Source of the DNA: Phoronis ovalis | Lineage: Eukaryota > Phoronida > Phoronidae | Assembly (NCBI GenBank): GCA_028565635.1 | Contig: JAOXYB010029190.1 | Span: 1-15,096 of the forward strand | Reading direction: 5' to 3' | Length of the DNA stretch: 15,096 nucleotides | Shown: positions 8,701 through 14,942 of the stretch, piece by piece | Layout of the letters: the number at the start of each line of letters is the position of its first letter | How positions within the stretch are numbered: the first letter of the stretch is position 1 | The notes under the pieces: model-generated | What the model was told of the DNA's origin: nothing | Databases searched by the model: none | What the model saw: only the letters and a program-made list of their open reading frames with translations | Translations under genes and position numbers: made by a program

Positions 8701-11700
8701 TAAACCATGACACTGATGACGAATGTGAAATTGCCTTAATAAATCTGATTTGTATAAGACTATCGTTTATTACATGTTTTACAAATGTTTGTTAGAATTT
8801 ATGTAATCCATCTTTTTAGCTGATGAAAAACTGTGCGTCCGCTGTGGTAAAATGTTTATTGTCTATCCAAATGGCATGTACCCTTTTAAAGAAGAGTGTG
8901 TGCACCACTGGGGAAAAGCATGGAAAAGAAAGTGTATGCAATTATAGGACAGTCTATCGTAATAAACTTGGGCTTTATCCTGTGTTGTTAAACCACTTGA
9001 CATTTAAGATTTTGCTGAGCTTACCTGCAGGTTAAAGATATCCACCTATCAGCTGAATATACTGTCCATCAATGATTTTGGTTAAGGTTAAGGAGTTCTT
9101 CAAATCTTTCGAAGTTACAGTTACTGGAAAGACATTGGATGCAGACATTTGCATATCAGTTAAAAGTGAAAGTATAATTATTTTTGAACAATGGGAACTA
9201 AATGTGCAATATATATAGACTGAATGACACCTCACCCAACAGCTAAAATGTACTGATTAGGACCCTTTCAAATTAGAGTTTCAGGTCTCATCCACCAGAG
9301 GCTATGGTGAGAAAATATGAGATTTGAGGATTAGCATATCAGATAGAATGAATGGTGATGTAGCCCACATATCCATCTAGTTACATAAATGGGAGAATGC
9401 AATTAGAAAGGATCGTATTAGACCTCCCAAAAACGTTTCATAACAAACTTTGTATCAAAGGGCCTGTGGCCTAAAGATGAAATAAACACTTATACATATT
9501 AGACCTCCCAAAATGTTTCATATATAATAAACTTTCTATGTTTTTCATTATATTATGAAACGTACTCCAATGTTTAATTCGAAATGCTTTTTTGTAGTTA
9601 ATGGTGCTATGGAGAATCGCTACACATGTTGTGAAGGTGACTTATCATCACAGGGATGTCAGGTTGCTAAGGTAAATTTATAAGAAGGTCTAAAATGTTG
9701 TTTAATATAGATTTCTTGCGAATAAACCAATACTATACTGTAAAATGCTATCAGTGTGTTTCAAAAGTTAGATAATATCTAAGTTTATTTTGAAAAATAA
9801 ATTGCAGATAAAAGTTTGATTAATGGTGACAATATCATTCTTTTTAAACATCTTTTCTATTTTCATCAAGACCACATTCTGTCTTTGCAGCTGCATGTAT
9901 TTGATGACAACAGATATGACAATCACACCGGTTATGTTAGAACGTTACCGACTTCACCGCCACCTGATGGCAATTTCAAAGTGTATGCGCTAGATTGCGA
10001 AATGGTTAGTGTTATTATCACCTGCATGTTGCACATTGTAATTGTTTTGTGGTATGTGGTATGACATTAATTTAGGGTACTGCTGTCCTGTGAATTTAAT
10101 GCAATTTGTAATTTTCAACACAAGTGTGTCTGTATTCACCAATTCCCGGTGGTTATACCAAATATTGTGATAAGTTCCTTTGTCTCCTCTGTTTTCACAT
10201 ACTGGTATATTGTAGGCTTCAGAATTTTGATGAATTGGTGCAACTTCCAGTATTGTTCACTCTTATACATTTCTAGGTATATACCACTGCGGGTATGGAG
10301 TTAGCCAGGGTAACTGTTATAAATCATCAACTCCAGCCAGTTTATGAAGCAACGGTTAAACCTAGTCATGCAGTTGTTGACTATAATACAAGGTAAGGTG
10401 AAATGATAGGTGTCAAGTATCCCACAGGGACTGGGAGATTCATTGCCAAAAATATCCAGTCACATAAGAAATTTGGCTAACCAGACTGGTATGTACTACA
10501 GTTTTGTAACACCACATTCACGCATGTATAGTAAGCTGTTTGCATATAGCAAACTTGTGTATAGTTTGAATTGTTTGGACTTGCACAGTTAGTATAACTG
10601 AAATATTATAAGCACAGATGGGTAGGAGATGATATGCAATACTAGCGTATCATCCTTTGAGTCTATGTTGTAAATTGTAGGTTTAGCGGTTTAACAGAAT
10701 CAGATATGATTGGTGTAACAGATCGGCTGCGAGATATTCAAGCCGTCTTACTTGCCATGTTTAGTGACAAAACAATATTGATTGGTCACAGCTTAGAGAG
10801 TGACTTCCTGTCCTTAAAGGTATGATGCACTGGTTACATGTATGTAACAGTATTAATAACTTGAAGCATTTCTTGTAGCTTGTCTTTGTTTTATATTTTA
10901 CATATTTTGATCTTGTTTAGTAGCTTGGCAAACCGCTTAATACTTTCTAATAACTTGTATTGAAACTGCTACAACAAATACGTCTTTACATTGTATGAGT
11001 TGAGGGGCGTTCTGTGGTTAACGAAATTGTCTAGCAGTGTTTAGAAGGCAAAAATAGCTTGAATGTGTAGCAAATCTATATATATTACACAAGATAACTG
11101 ACTGCCATAAATAGTGACTTCTGACGCTCAAAGACTTCTAGTACCACAGGCATCAAATCTTTCAGGAGATCAAAATATATTCTGTATATTAATTGCTATA
11201 TTAATAATAAATGCACAAATATTTAAAACATATCGCAGTATTTTATATGTACAACCCTTTTTACTGGTGGAAAAGCCTTGATTTCACTAATACTTAACTA
11301 ATAAATAGTAAAACCAGTGCTTGTACTGCTGAATTCTGCTTTAAATAACATGTAATGGCCAGTATAATGCTTGAATAATATTGATATTTTATAAACCTTT
11401 TTCAGTTGATTCATAGTACTGTTGTGGACACCTCTGTTGTTTTTCCACATCGATTGGGACTACCATATAAACGTGCTCTCAAAACGTTAATGAGTGATTA
11501 CCTTCAAAAAATTATTCAAGATAATGGTGAGGATTGCTTTATTTACTATAATTATTGTAGTTATAAAAAAGTTAAAATCTATTTTTCTTTGTACTTGAGA
11601 AATGTGTACTCCTGGGAAACGGTTCCAAACTTAAACAGTCCTGGTGAGTATTACTGTTGTTAATAATAGGAGCACATACATTTTATTTTTAAAATTGAAG

Positions 11701-12098
11701 CCAAGCCACCTATCTGGAGAATTACCTTAATCCTAGGGTTTTATAGGTAATAAATAATTGACATTTAGTATAAATTGTTATTAAAAATGCTTCTTGGACA
11801 TTCAATATCTTTTAATATAACTTGTTTATGTATATTATTTATCCTTGATATTAGGTGTTTAATATTTTGAAGCCAGCCAGGTAGTATCAGAATTTTGGAA
11901 TTGGTTGAAATTGTGCATTTTTAGCTAGTCTGTCCACCCCTACAGCAGTTACTGGTAATAACATAGCTTGTTTGATGCTTCAAATTTCTTTGCTTTTTAG
12001 AAGGTGGACATGACTCACATGAAGATGCCATGGCATGTATGGAGTTGATGATCTGGAAAATCAAACAAGATGTCAAGAAGCAGCAGAGGAAATCATAA
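2664..12098 (+). CDS. REXO1: RNA exonuclease 1 homolog (Elongin-A-binding protein 1), N-terminus missing
   Basis: Nuclear 3'-5' RNA exonuclease of the DEDDh family; its vertebrate orthologue was also described as a binding partner of elongation factor Elongin A. Joined exons: 2664–2782, 3085–4878, 5399–5485, 5936–6061, 6371–6517, 6781–6915, 7182–7302, 7741–7869, 8425–8571, 8820–8933, 9598–9671, 9891–10004, 10277–10392, 10681–10819, 11406–11526, 12001–12098. Every junction is GT–AG and keeps frame, giving 1192 residues plus stop (numbered from Pro at 2666). Residues 328–526 are Ser/Lys-rich disorder. LFGDE (558–562) and ECLKIFNE (618–625) match conserved REXO1 motifs. Residues about 750–840 are the EloA-BP1 region. 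Zinc motif: C940, C943, C961, H964. Exonuclease: D1032 and E1034 (DCEM), D1115 (GHSLESD), H1164 and D1169 (H-x4-D), all present, so it should be active. The start codon lies upstream of the window. Confidence 0.95.
2783..3084 (+). other. REXO1 intron 1
   Basis: 302-bp phase-0 GT–AG intron, AT-rich, with a pyrimidine-rich acceptor TTGTTTCCTACAG. I see nothing else in it. Confidence 0.85.
3085..4878 (+). CDS. REXO1: REXO1 visible exon 2, long disordered exon
   Basis: 1794 nt, exactly 598 codons, phase 0 at both ends: acceptor TTTCCTACAG, donor AAAAAG|GTAAAC. It encodes residues 40–637. Islands recognisable from vertebrate REXO1 are YNPTPI and LEYDP-x-NNF (about residues 173–200), FSEDED…VPE, then LFGDESESD and ECLKIFNE near the end. 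Between them lies a Ser/Lys repeat block (residues 328–526) built from SSSKDKK-type units, followed by an acidic Ser/Asp/Glu tract that would be a good CK2 substrate. One very long disordered-region exon also resembles the vertebrate gene as I recall it. The GTG-initiated reading upstream of 3085 is intron. Confidence 0.92.
4096..4203 (+). repeat. Coding 27-bp tandem repeat, four units
   Basis: Four head-to-tail 27-bp units (4096–4122, 4123–4149, 4150–4176, 4177–4203) each encode SSS-(T/M)-DKV-x-(R/K), residues 377–412 of the REXO1 fragment. Units differ at only a few bases, so the expansion looks recent compared with the looser SKDK repeats around it. The unit is a multiple of three, so copy-number change keeps frame. 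Confidence 0.85.
4879..5398 (+). other. REXO1 intron 2, with SINE-like insert
   Basis: 520-bp phase-0 intron. The middle (about 5145–5265) is more GC-rich and carries tRNA-like boxes, listed separately. The rest is featureless AT-rich sequence. Confidence 0.85.
5150..5205 (-). repeat. tRNA-derived SINE remnant (degenerate Pol III boxes)
   Basis: Read on the minus strand, this holds an A-box-like TGGCTCAGTGG (5190–5200), then GGCCTAGACACTGGG, and a B-box-like GGTTCGAAACC (5155–5165). The order and wording are those of a tRNA-derived SINE head. Only about 24 bases separate the boxes and the T-stem does not pair well, so this is not a functional tRNA. A second A-box-like string, TAGCCGAGTTAG, lies just beyond it on the plus strand at 5221–5232. 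Confidence 0.55.
5399..5485 (+). CDS. REXO1: REXO1 visible exon 3
   Basis: 87 nt (29 codons), phase 0 at both ends; acceptor TTTGTAG, donor CTT|GTAAGTAC. It encodes residues 638–666, including R-V-A-H at 657–660, a degenerate form of the RIAH motif seen again in exon 5. Skipping it would not disturb the frame. Confidence 0.85.
5486..5935 (+). other. REXO1 intron 3
   Basis: 450-bp phase-0 intron with a strong donor (GTAAGTAC) and acceptor. It contains the TGACATCA-type tandem repeat listed separately and is otherwise AT-rich without features. Confidence 0.85.
5697..5743 (+). repeat. 18–19 bp tandem repeat with CRE/AP-1-like TGACATCA
   Basis: About 2.5 copies of TCATGCAACATTATGACA (5697–5715, 5716–5733, partial 5734–5743). 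TGACATCA or TGACATCAC occurs at each junction and again at 5787–5794 (AATGACATCATC), with an inverted GTGATGTAAT near 5801. TGACATCA is a one-base variant of the AP-1/CRE family. Confidence 0.6.
5936..6061 (+). CDS. REXO1: REXO1 visible exon 4
   Basis: 126 nt (42 codons), phase 0 at both ends; acceptor TTTGCTTCCAG, donor GTG|GTATGA. Residues 667–708 contain [11 protein letters not shown] and then a likely helix rich in Gln, Lys and Leu ([20 protein letters not shown]). The latter corresponds in position to a Gln/Ala-rich helix in the vertebrate protein. Confidence 0.88.
6062..6370 (+). other. REXO1 intron 4
   Basis: 309-bp phase-0 intron, donor GTATGATG and acceptor ATTTTTGCAG. The minus-strand open frame at 6153–6335 is chance. 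Nothing else is visible. Confidence 0.8.
6371..6517 (+). CDS. REXO1: REXO1 visible exon 5
   Basis: 147 nt (49 codons), phase 0 at both ends; acceptor AAATTTTTGCAG, donor AAGAAG|GTAAAG. Residues 709–757 are basic and polar and end in [11 protein letters not shown], matching the conserved KRIAHxP motif just before the EloA-BP1 region. The frame stays open upstream to 6320, but the strong acceptor at 6370 sets the start. Confidence 0.9.
6781..6915 (+). CDS. REXO1: REXO1 visible exon 6 (EloA-BP1 region, first half)
   Basis: 135 nt (45 codons), phase 0 at both ends; acceptor CATATTTTTAG, donor AAAGG|GTGAG. It encodes residues 758–802. KVP (772–774), RQ (778–779), YLN (781–783) and ECLK (788–791) follow the vertebrate pattern closely. 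This conserved segment is annotated in family databases as the Elongin-A-binding region. Confidence 0.95.
7182..7302 (+). CDS. REXO1: REXO1 visible exon 7 (EloA-BP1 region, second half)
   Basis: 121 nt, phase 0 in, phase 1 out; acceptor TTTCTTTCAG, donor CCAG|GTACCT. Residues 803–842 plus the first base of V843. EEKAVYERS and YLNVAIN (820 onward) are diagnostic of REXO1 and complete the EloA-BP1 region. Confidence 0.95.
7303..7740 (+). other. REXO1 intron 7
   Basis: 438-bp phase-1 intron, very AT-rich, ending in ATTATTTCTAG. No repeat or RNA gene recognised. Confidence 0.8.
7741..7869 (+). CDS. REXO1: REXO1 visible exon 8
   Basis: 129 nt, phase 1 in and phase 1 out; acceptor TATTTCTAG, donor ACAG|GTAAGG. 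Residues 843–885 include [17 protein letters not shown], matching the conserved SHE-x2-LGG-x2-AAKTSFS motif of vertebrate REXO1. The 1-1 symmetry means the exon can be skipped in frame. Confidence 0.93.
7870..8424 (+). other. REXO1 intron 8
   Basis: 555-bp phase-1 intron between donor GTAAGG and acceptor CATCATTCCAG. The last 85 bases are open in the exon 9 frame but encode a hydrophobic stretch unlike REXO1. No other feature seen. Confidence 0.8.
8425..8571 (+). CDS. REXO1: REXO1 visible exon 9
   Basis: 147 nt, phase 1 in and phase 1 out; acceptor TCATTCCAG, donor GACC|GTAAGC. Residues 886–934 include [20 protein letters not shown] and a P-x-KPGTAII segment, aligning with the conserved LLTxDQLxENG…RPGGAII region that precedes the zinc motif. 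The open frame continues upstream to 8340, but that part is hydrophobic intron sequence before the acceptor. Confidence 0.94.
8820..8933 (+). CDS. REXO1: REXO1 visible exon 10 (zinc-binding motif)
   Basis: 114 nt, phase 1 in and phase 1 out; acceptor ATCTTTTTAG, donor AAAGT|GTATGC. The neighbouring GT at 8932 was rejected because only 8934 restores the next exon's frame. Residues 935–972 hold C940-x2-C943, then C961-x2-H964-W-G, a small CCCH-type zinc site just before the nuclease domain, matching CCRCG…CYYHWG in human. Confidence 0.93.
8934..9597 (+). other. REXO1 intron 10, probably repeat-bearing
   Basis: 664-bp phase-1 intron, the longest fully visible one. Roughly 9030–9480 is less AT-rich than the other introns and reads like a degenerate dispersed repeat. 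It ends in a tail-like GGGCCTGTGGCCTAAAGATG followed by AAATAAA, and a partial tandem duplication follows (listed separately). Confidence 0.7.
9416..9539 (+). repeat. Partial tandem duplication in REXO1 intron 10
   Basis: TATTAGACCTCCCAAAA starts at 9416 and again at 9497, 81 bp apart. Both copies continue with a similar GTTTCATA…AAACTTT for about 40 bp. The segment between them holds GGGCCTGTGGCC and AATAAA. It could be a slipped duplication of a SINE or LINE tail, or a duplication flanking an insertion. Confidence 0.6.
9598..9671 (+). CDS. REXO1: REXO1 visible exon 11
   Basis: 74 nt, phase 1 in and phase 0 out; acceptor CTTTTTTGTAG, donor CTAAG|GTAAAT. Residues 973–997 include YTCCEGD and GCQVAK, identical in pattern to vertebrate YMCC…VGCQVAK. 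The paired cysteines 983/984 and C993 may contribute to metal binding with exon 10. Confidence 0.93.
9891..10004 (+). CDS. REXO1: REXO1 visible exon 12 (exonuclease motif I)
   Basis: 114 nt (38 codons), phase 0 at both ends; acceptor TGTCTTTGCAG, donor AAATG|GTTAGTG. Residues 998–1035. The end reads VYALDCEM, motif Exo I of the DEDDh superfamily; D1032 (GAT at 9993) and E1034 bind the catalytic metals. The upstream part is a polar, proline-rich linker shorter than the vertebrate equivalent. Confidence 0.95.
10277..10392 (+). CDS. REXO1: REXO1 visible exon 13
   Basis: 116 nt, phase 0 in and phase 2 out; acceptor ATTTCTAG, donor ACAAG|GTAAGG. Residues 1036–1073 begin [15 protein letters not shown], the beta strand after DCEM, and end VVDYNTR at the exon 14 junction, both strongly conserved in Rex1-like nucleases. 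Confidence 0.95.
10681..10819 (+). CDS. REXO1: REXO1 visible exon 14 (exonuclease motif II)
   Basis: 139 nt, phase 2 in and phase 0 out; acceptor TAAATTGTAG, donor TTAAAG|GTATGA. Residues 1075–1120 contain FSGLTE (the TRFSG start), the helix [11 protein letters not shown], and [16 protein letters not shown]1115 of ESD is the Exo II metal ligand. Confidence 0.95.
10820..11405 (+). other. REXO1 intron 14
   Basis: 586-bp phase-0 intron interrupting the exonuclease core between motif II and the VVDT helix. AT-rich; acceptor CCTTTTTCAG. Nothing further recognised. Confidence 0.8.
11406..11526 (+). CDS. REXO1: REXO1 visible exon 15
   Basis: 121 nt, phase 0 in and phase 1 out; acceptor CCTTTTTCAG, donor AATG|GTGAGG. 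Residues 1121–1160 include [20 protein letters not shown] and the helix [14 protein letters not shown], nearly identical to the human exonuclease core. Reading past the donor to 11663 is intronic. Confidence 0.95.
11527..12000 (+). other. REXO1 intron 15
   Basis: 474-bp phase-1 intron between donor GTGAGG and acceptor TTGCTTTTTAG. AT-rich; nothing further recognised. The start of it remains open to 11663 by chance. Confidence 0.8.
12001..12098 (+). CDS. REXO1: REXO1 visible exon 16 (exonuclease motif III and stop)
   Basis: 98 nt, phase 1 in; acceptor TTTGCTTTTTAG. Residues 1161–1192 plus TAA at 12096–12098. [19 protein letters not shown] carries the DEDDh signature H1164-x4-D1169 (general base and last metal ligand). 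A basic tail KKQQRKS ends the protein, at nearly the same point as in human REXO1. Confidence 0.96.
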
Positions 12099-12558
12099 AG
12101 CCGTGAAAAAAAATGGAAAACACTTTTCTAACAATTTCACACAACCTTGTTGTCTATGCCTTTCACTCCAGATTATAACAATTATGGACTAATTTAAAAC
12201 AACTATGTGCATGGTACCAAATGTATATATCCATTATATCCAAAGAGATTGAATGTTTTTAAATGCATTTTATTTAAAATATTTCAGATGTACAGTGAAC
12301 ACCCCCCTATTGTTCTAGTTTTTATTGTTTTCTGGGTAGGACTTCTTAGTTGAATGCACAGTCATTCAGTTTCAGATATAATAATTTTGTCTGGTGCAAG
12401 GCATATCACAAGGTTGTTTGAAATTGTTAGAGGATCACACGCAAAAACCCTCTAGTAAATTCAAAACATTTATATTGGCAGTAATATTTTAAAGTGTTTA
12501 CTACTGCCAAACAGTAATGGAAAAATTTAAAAAAAACTCATAAAAATGGAAAATAATG

Positions 12559-12564
12559 AATAAA
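12559..12564 (+). terminator. Upstream poly(A) signal (AATAAA)
   Basis: AATAAA followed at once by a long T-rich tract (12568–12587) that could serve as the downstream element. It would give a 3' UTR of about 480 nt. Confidence 0.4.
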
Positions 12565-12934
12565 TGGTATTTTTTATTTTCTTTTTTAAAAGATATAATT
12601 GATGGAAATTTACAACACTTGTATTGTTTCAGAAAAGTTCTGTAGAAATACGTTTTGTTACTCTTAAGAGATTTCAATTTGTAGTCTGTGATAAATTTTC
12701 AGTTACTTCATAAATTTTTAGATACACATTTTCCATGGTAAATTAAATAGTCTATGTACTGATGTACACTGCAACTTCCATAACATTCTGTAAACTACTT
12801 AGTGTGCACAAGGCAACACTCGTCTTATATTCAGATGTTATCTATAACTAACTATACCGTCCTAGTCTGTGCTCTAATTGCACATTTTCTACATTGTATT
12901 AATGTGTGTGTGTGAGCATATCATATATTTTGGA

Positions 12935-12940
12935 AATAAA
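12935..12940 (+). terminator. Probable main poly(A) signal (AATAAA)
   Basis: AATAAA is followed by CAACAAAACA, where cleavage is plausible, and then a T/GT-rich element TTTTTTGTATGTTGATTGT (12953–12971). Signal, cleavage site and GU-rich element are in canonical order, giving a 3' UTR of about 850 nt. Confidence 0.6.
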
Positions 12941-12960
12941 CCAACAAAACATTTTTTGTA

Positions 12961-13824
12961 TGTTGATTGTATGTACAAAATATGCTCTGTTTTACACAGT
13001 ATATCGGGCTCTGCAATCTTTTGTGCAAATCAGCATGTGTAAAGTTATTATTTACATTATGTAAAACAACTGGCAGGCTTAAATGGCCTGTTCATTGTTT
13101 CCAGTATTTTCTACTTAATGTGCTTTAACTGCATCTTTCCTCAACAAATATTGTTTCCCACATTTGATCCAAGTGAAAAACTGTTGTTATGGATAAATGC
13201 TGCAAGATAAAATGTTCCGAACAAGTACTATGAGATGTAGTGTGAATTATCATAAAACCTATCGGAAAGTGCAAAACAAACTGTCATTTCAATTGATGTT
13301 TTCAAGTGTATAATCCGTACTTAACACAGAAGGAATTCTATTTGAGTAACAATTATGATTTGTATGTGATACTTCATTTTACAACAAATCATGTAACTTA
13401 TTGTGAGACTGCTGTCTCCATAGTGATTTTTCTTAATCCTAGCTTTTCCTAACTCTCTACTTGTCATTCGATATTTTTTGTTGTTATGTTGGTATTATTA
13501 CTTGATAATATTTACACTGGATATTTTGGTGCTATTCGCATTGATACTGTGTCAAAACTGCATTCAGATTTGCCGGCAATACTGTTAATGTTGTAAATAT
13601 AACAATATTGTGATTGATTATGTAGCAACACAATACAGAAAATATTACACACATATTATAATAAGTAGCTTTTTTAATGCAGTTAGCCTTTGTAAGTGAC
13701 TAAAGTTACAGTATTTGTTTTCAGACTGTTATATTTACTTCCCTCAAAAAAGTGCCTTTATATAATTAGTTTGCTATTCTGACATTTTGAAAAAGAATTT
13801 GAAATTAATTTAATGTCATTGTAA
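12961..13824. other. Intergenic AT-rich sequence
   Basis: No open frame of note on either strand and no splice-supported exon, RNA gene or clear repeat. It may include a longer REXO1 3' UTR if a later poly(A) site is used. Confidence 0.5.
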
Positions 13825-13839
13825 CCAATAGGTGGCGCT
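13825..13839 (+). promoter_or_regulatory. CTCF-like core motif
   Basis: CCAATAGGTGGCGCT matches the CTCF core consensus CCASYAGRKGGCRSY at 14 of 15 positions; only the fourth base (A for S) differs. It also contains a CCAAT box. It lies 1.7 kb past the REXO1 stop and before the inverted-repeat region, where an insulator between genes would be plausible. A single motif match is weak evidence, since such short strings also occur in repeats. Confidence 0.4.
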
Positions 13840-14160
13840 AATAACTGATCATGACCATGACCGATTTCGACCGATAGTATTATAACAGTTGTTTTTGACA
13901 ATTTCTAAAGGCTGATAAACAGTTATTTTTCCGGAGTTTAAATTTGAGTGATATGTTATTCAAGTTTGCAACATATGTTAGATCGAAAGCACTCGCCGCG
14001 AGTCTGTGCCCCATAATATCTGTTCCCCACAGTCTGGCTGGCTAGCAATAAACCTGGCAAGGGGAAACAGATCTGACTTTCTTGAAGTAGGAAAAATATC
14101 TTTTTTCACAAATTTCAGCTATCAGTTAAAGTTTAGTCGCATATTCAGCTGGCTGATGAA
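13840..14160. other. GC-enriched spacer with small hairpins
   Basis: Less AT-rich than its surroundings. It holds a near-perfect palindrome ACTCGC-C-GCGAGT (13990–14002) and a stem CTGTTCCCC (14020–14028) against GGGGAAACAG (about 14061–14070). TCTGTTCCCCAC at 14019–14030 recurs exactly at 15059–15070 inside the right arm of the inverted repeat. This could be promoter-proximal DNA of a downstream gene or part of a mobile element; I cannot tell which. Confidence 0.35.
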
Positions 14161-14315
14161 TTAAAAAGAAACAACTTTGAGGTGAATGGAGAACAGACAT
14201 GGCCTTCCAAGCCGCTGCACCAACAAATGGTGTATCAAACCACGAATGTGCAAAAGATGTTGGTTTGCTATTAATATAAACCACCTCAAAAAATTATCCT
14301 CATTGAGTGCTTTTC
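14161..14315. repeat. Left arm of long inverted repeat
   Basis: This stretch aligns with the reverse complement of 14943–15096. Two blocks are nearly identical: around GACATGGCCTTCCAAGC (14197–14213) and AAAAAATTATCCTCATTG (14288–14305). The 70 bases between are clearly diverged but co-linear. The loop is about 627 bp. The outer boundary is uncertain because the partner arm reaches the window end. It could be a foldback element or an inverted duplication of a 5' exon region. Confidence 0.75.
14199..14279 (+). other. Short ATG open frame, possible first exon of a downstream gene
   Basis: An ATG in strong Kozak context (G at -3, G at +4) opens a 26-codon frame that begins MAFQAAAPTNG, continues VSNHECAKDVG, and stops at 14277. 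The stretch around CAKDVG recalls the (W/C)PKDVG motif near the N-terminus of animal HMG-CoA synthase. If so, splicing would occur near 14262|GTTTGC, and later exons would lie beyond the window. Against this, the donor is weak, the match is very short, and it sits in an inverted repeat. Treat as a hint only. Confidence 0.2.
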
Positions 14316-14942
14316 TTAGATATACACAGCCATGATCCAGTATTCTTTAACATTCTTGTATAAAAATATTGTAATTAAACCAACCATTACAAAGTTACGC
14401 TCAACATTTTCTTCATTGCTAAAGTAATCTTTCTTTATTCAGACCTGTTTGTACCAGTCCCACTATGGGTACCAGTCCTAGGAGAAACTTTTGTTTTTAT
14501 TGAAAAAAGTCATTCTATTATCATCTAATTTTAGCACTCTGTAAACATACCTTAATTTAGACAAATGTTCCTGGTCAGTTCGAGTGGAAACCGGCCAAGC
14601 TCACAAAGCAGTGATTTGGACGGATGCGGTTTGGCCTGTATTATGGAGCTTGTCTTGACCTCTTACTTGAGGTAAGACTCAAATCAATTGTTGGAACTGA
14701 ATGTGAAAAACTCGTACAAAAGGCAAAGCATGTTAACGCGCGTTACGCAATATGGGTTACATTTTTCGATAAAATATAGATTGAAAAGAGTACCTTTAAT
14801 TATTACATAATGGAAATATAGTCGATTGCACTTACTACAGTGCTTACAACAGTATTATAGGTATAAATTATACCAAATACAGTTAAAACGGTTAAAAACT
14901 AGAAGTGCATTTTAGCAAAGGCCAGGTTGCACACGCAGAAAT
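14316..14942. other. Loop of the terminal inverted repeat
   Basis: 627 bp without a gene. It holds a direct repeat of GTACCAGTCC (14451–14460 and 14469–14478) and a GC-richer patch at about 14580–14650 with CCGGCCAA and TTGGCC in inverted orientation. There is no transposase or RNA gene. GAG|GTAAGACT at 14669–14679 is a good-looking splice donor, but no open exon is linked to it. Confidence 0.4.

Larger units (their letters stand above)
12099..12960 (+). other. REXO1 3' untranslated region
   Basis: Non-coding sequence from the stop codon to the likely cleavage region after the second AATAAA. AT-rich, with A/T homopolymer runs around 12520–12600 and a (TG)6 microsatellite at 12903–12914. The exact end is inferred from the signal, not observed. 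Confidence 0.6.

Noticed and set aside
8932-8933. Alternative donor GTGTAT two bases earlier in exon 10
   Set aside because: Using it would shift the frame into exon 11 and destroy the conserved YTCC…GCQVAK motif.
9032-9235. 67-codon minus-strand frame in intron 10
   Set aside because: No recognisable family, no splice or promoter support, within a probable dispersed repeat.
10410-10592. 60-codon plus-strand frame after exon 13
   Set aside because: It lies wholly in intron 13, between a strong donor at 10393 and the acceptor at 10680, and lacks family similarity.
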